A stretch of DNA of 64,000 nt, taken from assembly GCA_029204225.1 (NCBI GenBank), contig CM055104.1:45205835-45269834 (forward strand), in the 5' to 3' direction. Below, in pieces: positions 60,163 through 64,000 of the stretch. The notes beneath the pieces are model-generated. The model was not told the DNA's origin, searched no databases, and saw only the letters and a list, made by a program, of their open reading frames with translations. Positions within the stretch are counted from its first letter, which is position 1. Every line of letters starts with the position of its first letter. Position numbers and translations under genes: made by a program. The DNA is from Diphasiastrum complanatum (taxonomy: Eukaryota; Streptophyta; Lycopodiopsida; Lycopodiales; Lycopodiaceae).

Positions 60163-60885
60163 ATGGCTTCCAATGGTGGGATCATGTTAGAAACTAATGA
60201 TAGGTTGAGTTCATCAAACTACTCTATCTGGAAAGTCAGGATGGAATCCTTATTTGAGTTGAATGAACTCATGGAAATAGTTGCAGAAACTGAAGAGAGA
60301 CCACCCACAGTTCAAGAGCAACAAAGGTATGATAAGAATGCTAAAAGGGCTCTTCATATCATTAAAATGAATGTTACCAATGAACTTCTCAAGGAAGTTG
60401 GTAAATGTCAAAGTGCAAGTGAAACATGGAATGCCTTGAGGAAACTCTTTGAATCAGAGTCCAAATCTAAGGAGGCAAATATTTTCTAGTAGAAAAAGAC
60501 AGGGAGAAAGTGCTCATGCATTTGTCTTGAGGGTTAAGTCCTTAAGTGATGATCTAGCATGCATTGATGAAAGCATAAAAGATGGTGAAATAGTCCAGGT
60601 TATGTTGAATGGTTTGCTAGATGAACATGCTACCCTTGTGCAAAGTTTTGCCATGCAAAGAGTCTTGCCAAGTGTGGTTGACTTGCAAGAAATCTTATTG
60701 GTTGAAGAACATAGGTTGCAATCAAAGCTTGATGGTGCATCATTGCAAGGTGGAGGTGAAGAGGCTTTCTTCACAAAAGGCAAAGTCAAAGGCAAAGGTA
60801 AAGGCAAAAGGAAATGGTCCAAAGGTGGTAACTCAGATCATGATGATCACTCTTTGTCAAAGTTCAAGCCAATGATATTGCATGT
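60163..60885 (+). pseudogene. Copia gag, one frameshift, then truncated
   Basis: MASNGGIMLETNDRLSSSNYS, WKVRMESLFELNELMEIV, IIKMNVTNELLKEVGKC and AWNALRKLFESES-like in the first frame to about 60480. A short deletion changes frame, then GESAHAFVLRVKSLSDDLA, VQVMLNGLLDEHATLVQSF and a Lys/Gly tail KGKVKGKGKGKRKW. The stop at 60887 lies just where a minus-strand copia fragment begins, so the truncation is by rearrangement. Related to the gag at 52815-53483. Confidence 0.85.
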
Positions 60886-61830
60886 TTGATCTGTGAAAGT
60901 CACACGCATGTCTGCATCTACTATTCTAGCAACTGATAGTAGATCTTTCTATAGTGTCAGCACATATAGGACGTCAGCCAGTTTTCTGTCTTTGCCATTG
61001 GTGCTGAGCCAAAGTGCCCTAGTGCCGCTTACTTCATGTGCGACGTGGCTCCTGAGTTAGGAACTATGTCTTGAACATCAGATGTGGATGTTGCACATGA
61101 GTCAGTGCATAGGTAAGCAGTGGAATTTTTGCTAGCTCAATCTTCAGCCATCTTTGAGGATTTAGGCTCCTCCATGAATGACGTGCTGTTTGTGCTTTCC
61201 TTCATGCTCTGCGTCTTCTTGTTTCTTGGATTGTCGTAGCAATCCACGGCTGCATGACCTTTCTTATGACAATGCATACACTCAATCTTTGGATTCAACC
61301 AACATTTATCCACTGTTTTGTGTGGCTATCACGTCTACATCTCTCGCATGTCTTCTTGTCATTGCTTTTTCTCTTAGGTTGAGTCTTCTTCTTCGACTGG
61401 TCTCTGTTGTTGTAGAGAGCTTGATCAGACTCGTTCCTATCGTTGTAGTGCTCTATGGCTTCAACTTCTTCTTTGATGTCAATGACTACCTTGTCGAAGG
61501 TCATAGTAGGATCTTAAAGCCAACAATGTCCGGGTTGTCTGAAACAGTCTCGGTAAGGAGTGTAGCAGGTAACTGAGCTGATTCTCTTGTGAGACTGCAT
61601 ATTCTGCTCCAGCATTGTGTAGTGATAGGAACAGTTTCTTCATCTTCCTGATGAAGCTTGTGCGATCTTTGCCATCCCATCTTTGATAGGTAAGCTGATC
61701 TTCTAGACGCATTATCTGATTGACTTGGTCTAAAATCCGCTGATGAGTGTATCCCACATCTCTCTAGCATTAGAGATTGAGACGAGGTCAAGGGTAATGA
61801 TGTCTTTGATGGTAGCTACTGCTAATTTGA
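60886..61830 (-). pseudogene. Copia fragment: gag, zinc knuckle, protease region, start of pre-integrase
   Basis: From 61830 leftwards: KLAVATIKD, ITLDLVSISNAREMW, YQRWDGKDRTSFIRKMKK, a linker, CERCRRDSHT (knuckle near 61340), a degraded protease zone near 61060, and WLSTNGKDRKLADVLYVLTL and RVTFTDQTCNI near 60900. Same family as 27830-31790. Many breaks. It stops at the + strand gag end at 60885. Confidence 0.8.
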
Positions 61831-63500
61831 CAATGGGATTATGAACAACATATAATGTCTTGATGACAGCGGAAATATATCTACTGATGAAATTGAACAA
61901 GCATCACAATATTCACAGATTATACACTGAGCAGAAGAGATGTACATGTCTGTATTATAAAAAATGAGTGTACATAAAAAATATCTTTCTTGAGTGATGT
62001 CCGTTTTTCAGATCAGTGTGTTGACGTGAGAGAGGCGTCCTGTTCTCACGCATGGAACTAGCTACTGCTAGAACTATTTTTCTCCCTTGATATGCGCCTC
62101 ACTCAGTGTTGCGTTCAAGAATTTTCTCTATCTATCTATCTCTGTATATGTTTGTCTTTGATCCAAGACATATATCATGCTGGATTAGATTACAAAATTG
62201 ATTAGCTAAGCTTAAGCTAAAACATCTATTTAAGCACGTTTGTGTTGATGTAACATGGTGGCGGTAGAGCATGATAGTTTGAAAAATTTCACGCCCAAGT
62301 AGAGGAGGTCCGATAGTTCGTCCTCACCATTGATGCTTGGAAGTGTCGGCTGTGAAGGATTTCACATCATTGCGATCCAATCCACTTGAAAGGTCTTTGG
62401 TTACAAAGAGAAATACTCTACCTGTTGGGAGAGAGGGAGGAAGAATAAATGACGAACACGAACGAGAAACAGAATCGAACAGAAAATGTTCATGCGTAGC
62501 GAATGAGTTAAATGACTCTCTCCCTAAGCATGACTACGCCTATCAGAATAAACAGAACTTTAGTGATAGAAATCACAGTCATTCTAGATTACGTAGCCAA
62601 ACATTTAAATGGATGAAACGCTAGATGAATAATTTGTCACGAATTGCAAGACAAATTATCTATTGCGAATGATTCGCGAAGAGCTAGACTGTGCTGGGCT
62701 GATAATTAGTCGCGAATTATTTGTGAAAGACAAGACTAAAAGTTAATCGTCTATTACCAGAAAGAGCAACAAGAAAGATCAGACAAAATGAAGAATAAGC
62801 ATAGCAATATTGATAGATCTAAAACGCAGAACAAATGAACTGTATCAGATTAAGTATATCAAGTATACAAGTCAATAATGCGGTAGAGCACATGACTGTA
62901 GCGGACGAAACCGCGTGCCCTACAAAGCTTATTTCTGTCTGTAATGAGGAAAGATACCTCCTTCACTTATTCTAGACTTATCTTGTTTCATCAGAATTCA
63001 TCATCATACCGAATATGCAGATGGTATCCAATATATACATAATATTACAGGTGTGCAGATGCAAAAGTACAGAGTGGATGTGCTGTCTGTAGGAGATTGT
63101 GAGTGGCTGCAATCGTTGTCCAATCTGTTAGTGCAACTGCATGGGGTGAGGGTGCAAACCAGTATTGAAGTGAACGTTGGTGATGACGCAAAAGTGCGTC
63201 ACTCTTACGAATGGCCTTAGGATAAGATTTACAGGGTGCCTTATCTGTTAGGGCACCTTTGGCATTCAGTAAGGTAGTGTCCCCTTTTGCCTGTCACCAT
63301 GACCAGTGTAAGAACACAGTGTCGCGATTCATTCGTCTCTTCGTTTGTGCGAATTTGTGTATAAAAATTACAGACTGCATGACAATGCTAGAAAAATATG
63401 CAGCATGAATGGAGGCAGATTAAAATTGGGATTTAGGAGAGTAGGAGGAGTAAATTCAGCACCCTCCCTTTATCTGGATCCGTGAATGCCTTGATCTTCA
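61831..63500 (-). other. LTR/leader-like non-coding sequence
   Basis: Contains TTCGCGAA (62683) and related CGCGAA words as in the block at 2520, and a (TATC)n stretch near 62128-62143. It lies between the copia gag on the left and the RNase H fragment on the right. It probably holds the 3' LTR of the latter. The + strand frame 62337-62624 is not credible. Confidence 0.35.
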
Positions 63501-63529
63501 GACTTAGGAATGCACAGAATCTATTGTGT

Positions 63530-63998
63530 GCATTAACACTGAGTGCTTTCGTAAAAATGTCTGCAACCATGTCCTACATTCTGCAGTACGTTAAGCTCAC
63601 CTCTCTGTTGAGAACCTTGCCCCTGATGTAGTGATATCTTATATCAATATGCTTACTCCTAGAATGAGATCTAGGGTTGGCCGATAAGGCAATAGCACTT
63701 TGGTTATCACAAAACAAAATTGTAGGGTTGTACTGATACAGATTGATGTTTGACAGCAAATTTCTCACCCAAAACGCTTCCTTAATAGATTGAGAAGAAG
63801 CAATATATTCTGCTTCAGCGAAGAAAGTGCGATAGAGGTTTGCTTACGACTGTTCCATGAAACGCCATTGAAGAATAATGTAAATACAGATGTGGACTTA
63901 CAATGGTCTGCATCTCCTCCCCAGCTTGCATTAGAATATCCACTGAGCTGATGAAGATTGTCGTTGTTAACATCTCCATAGCAGATGCACTGGTCCAT
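63530..63998 (-). pseudogene. Copia RNase H, end of the window
   Basis: Minus-strand: LHQLSGYSNASWGGDADHCKS, IALSSLK (copia has ALSSTEAEY), then in another frame IINLYQY-like linker, ILFCDNQSAIALSANP, RSKHIDIRYHYIR and a tail to about 63530. One frameshift near 63800. The rest of the polyprotein lies outside the window to the right. Confidence 0.85.
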
Positions 63999-64000
63999 GG

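Overview
The window is nuclear DNA of a land plant with a large, repeat-rich genome. It holds plant-type Ty1/copia and Ty3/gypsy retrotransposons primed by tRNA-iMet-like and TGGCGCC-type sites, a plant glycosyltransferase gene with six exons, telobox-like and CCAAT/TATA motifs, and long CT microsatellites. The species cannot be named. The density of old, nested retrotransposons would fit a fern, lycophyte, gymnosperm or large angiosperm genome; that is inference only. No rRNA, convincing tRNA, CRISPR array or prokaryotic operon was seen.

Layout. 1-10.3 kb: the end of a + strand LTR element (LTR 1001-1887) lies against a minus-strand gypsy element (integrase 1888-2515; RNase H, RT, protease and gag end 5490-8460). 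That gypsy copy is split by an LTR-like block, which is itself split by a copia gag fragment flanked by a 115-bp duplication. 10.3-22 kb: a minus-strand gag-protease element carries unrecognised coding sequence where RT should be. It is cut by a delimited + strand gypsy-type element (12665-18548, TSD CTTGT) with a long extra ORF region after integrase. 22-27 kb: a copia RNase H fragment, a decayed DNA methyltransferase-like pseudogene (23964-24798, minus), an LTR on top of it, and AT-rich sequence. 26.8-38.9 kb: two minus-strand copia elements, a gypsy gag remnant, a hairpin and an RT scrap.

The one gene that looks intact is at 42228-48299 (+). Its six exons, all joined in phase 0, encode a 455-residue type II membrane protein of the GT61 glycosyltransferase type. 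Introns 3 and 4 each carry a short element with related terminal inverted repeats and an 8-bp target duplication, so they look like hAT-type non-autonomous elements of one family.

49.8-56.9 kb: a + strand copia RT/RNase H was interrupted by a younger minus-strand copia deletion derivative (50288-54975, TSD ACACT). 58-64 kb: further copia pieces, including a + strand 5' LTR-PBS-gag module (58447-60885) abutting minus-strand copia fragments.

Most coding sequence is therefore mobile-element debris in nested layers. The host-like content is the GT61 gene and the methyltransferase relic. The least expected signals are that relic, the extra ORF region of the gypsy element, the gag-protease element without RT, and the paired hAT-like insertions in one gene.
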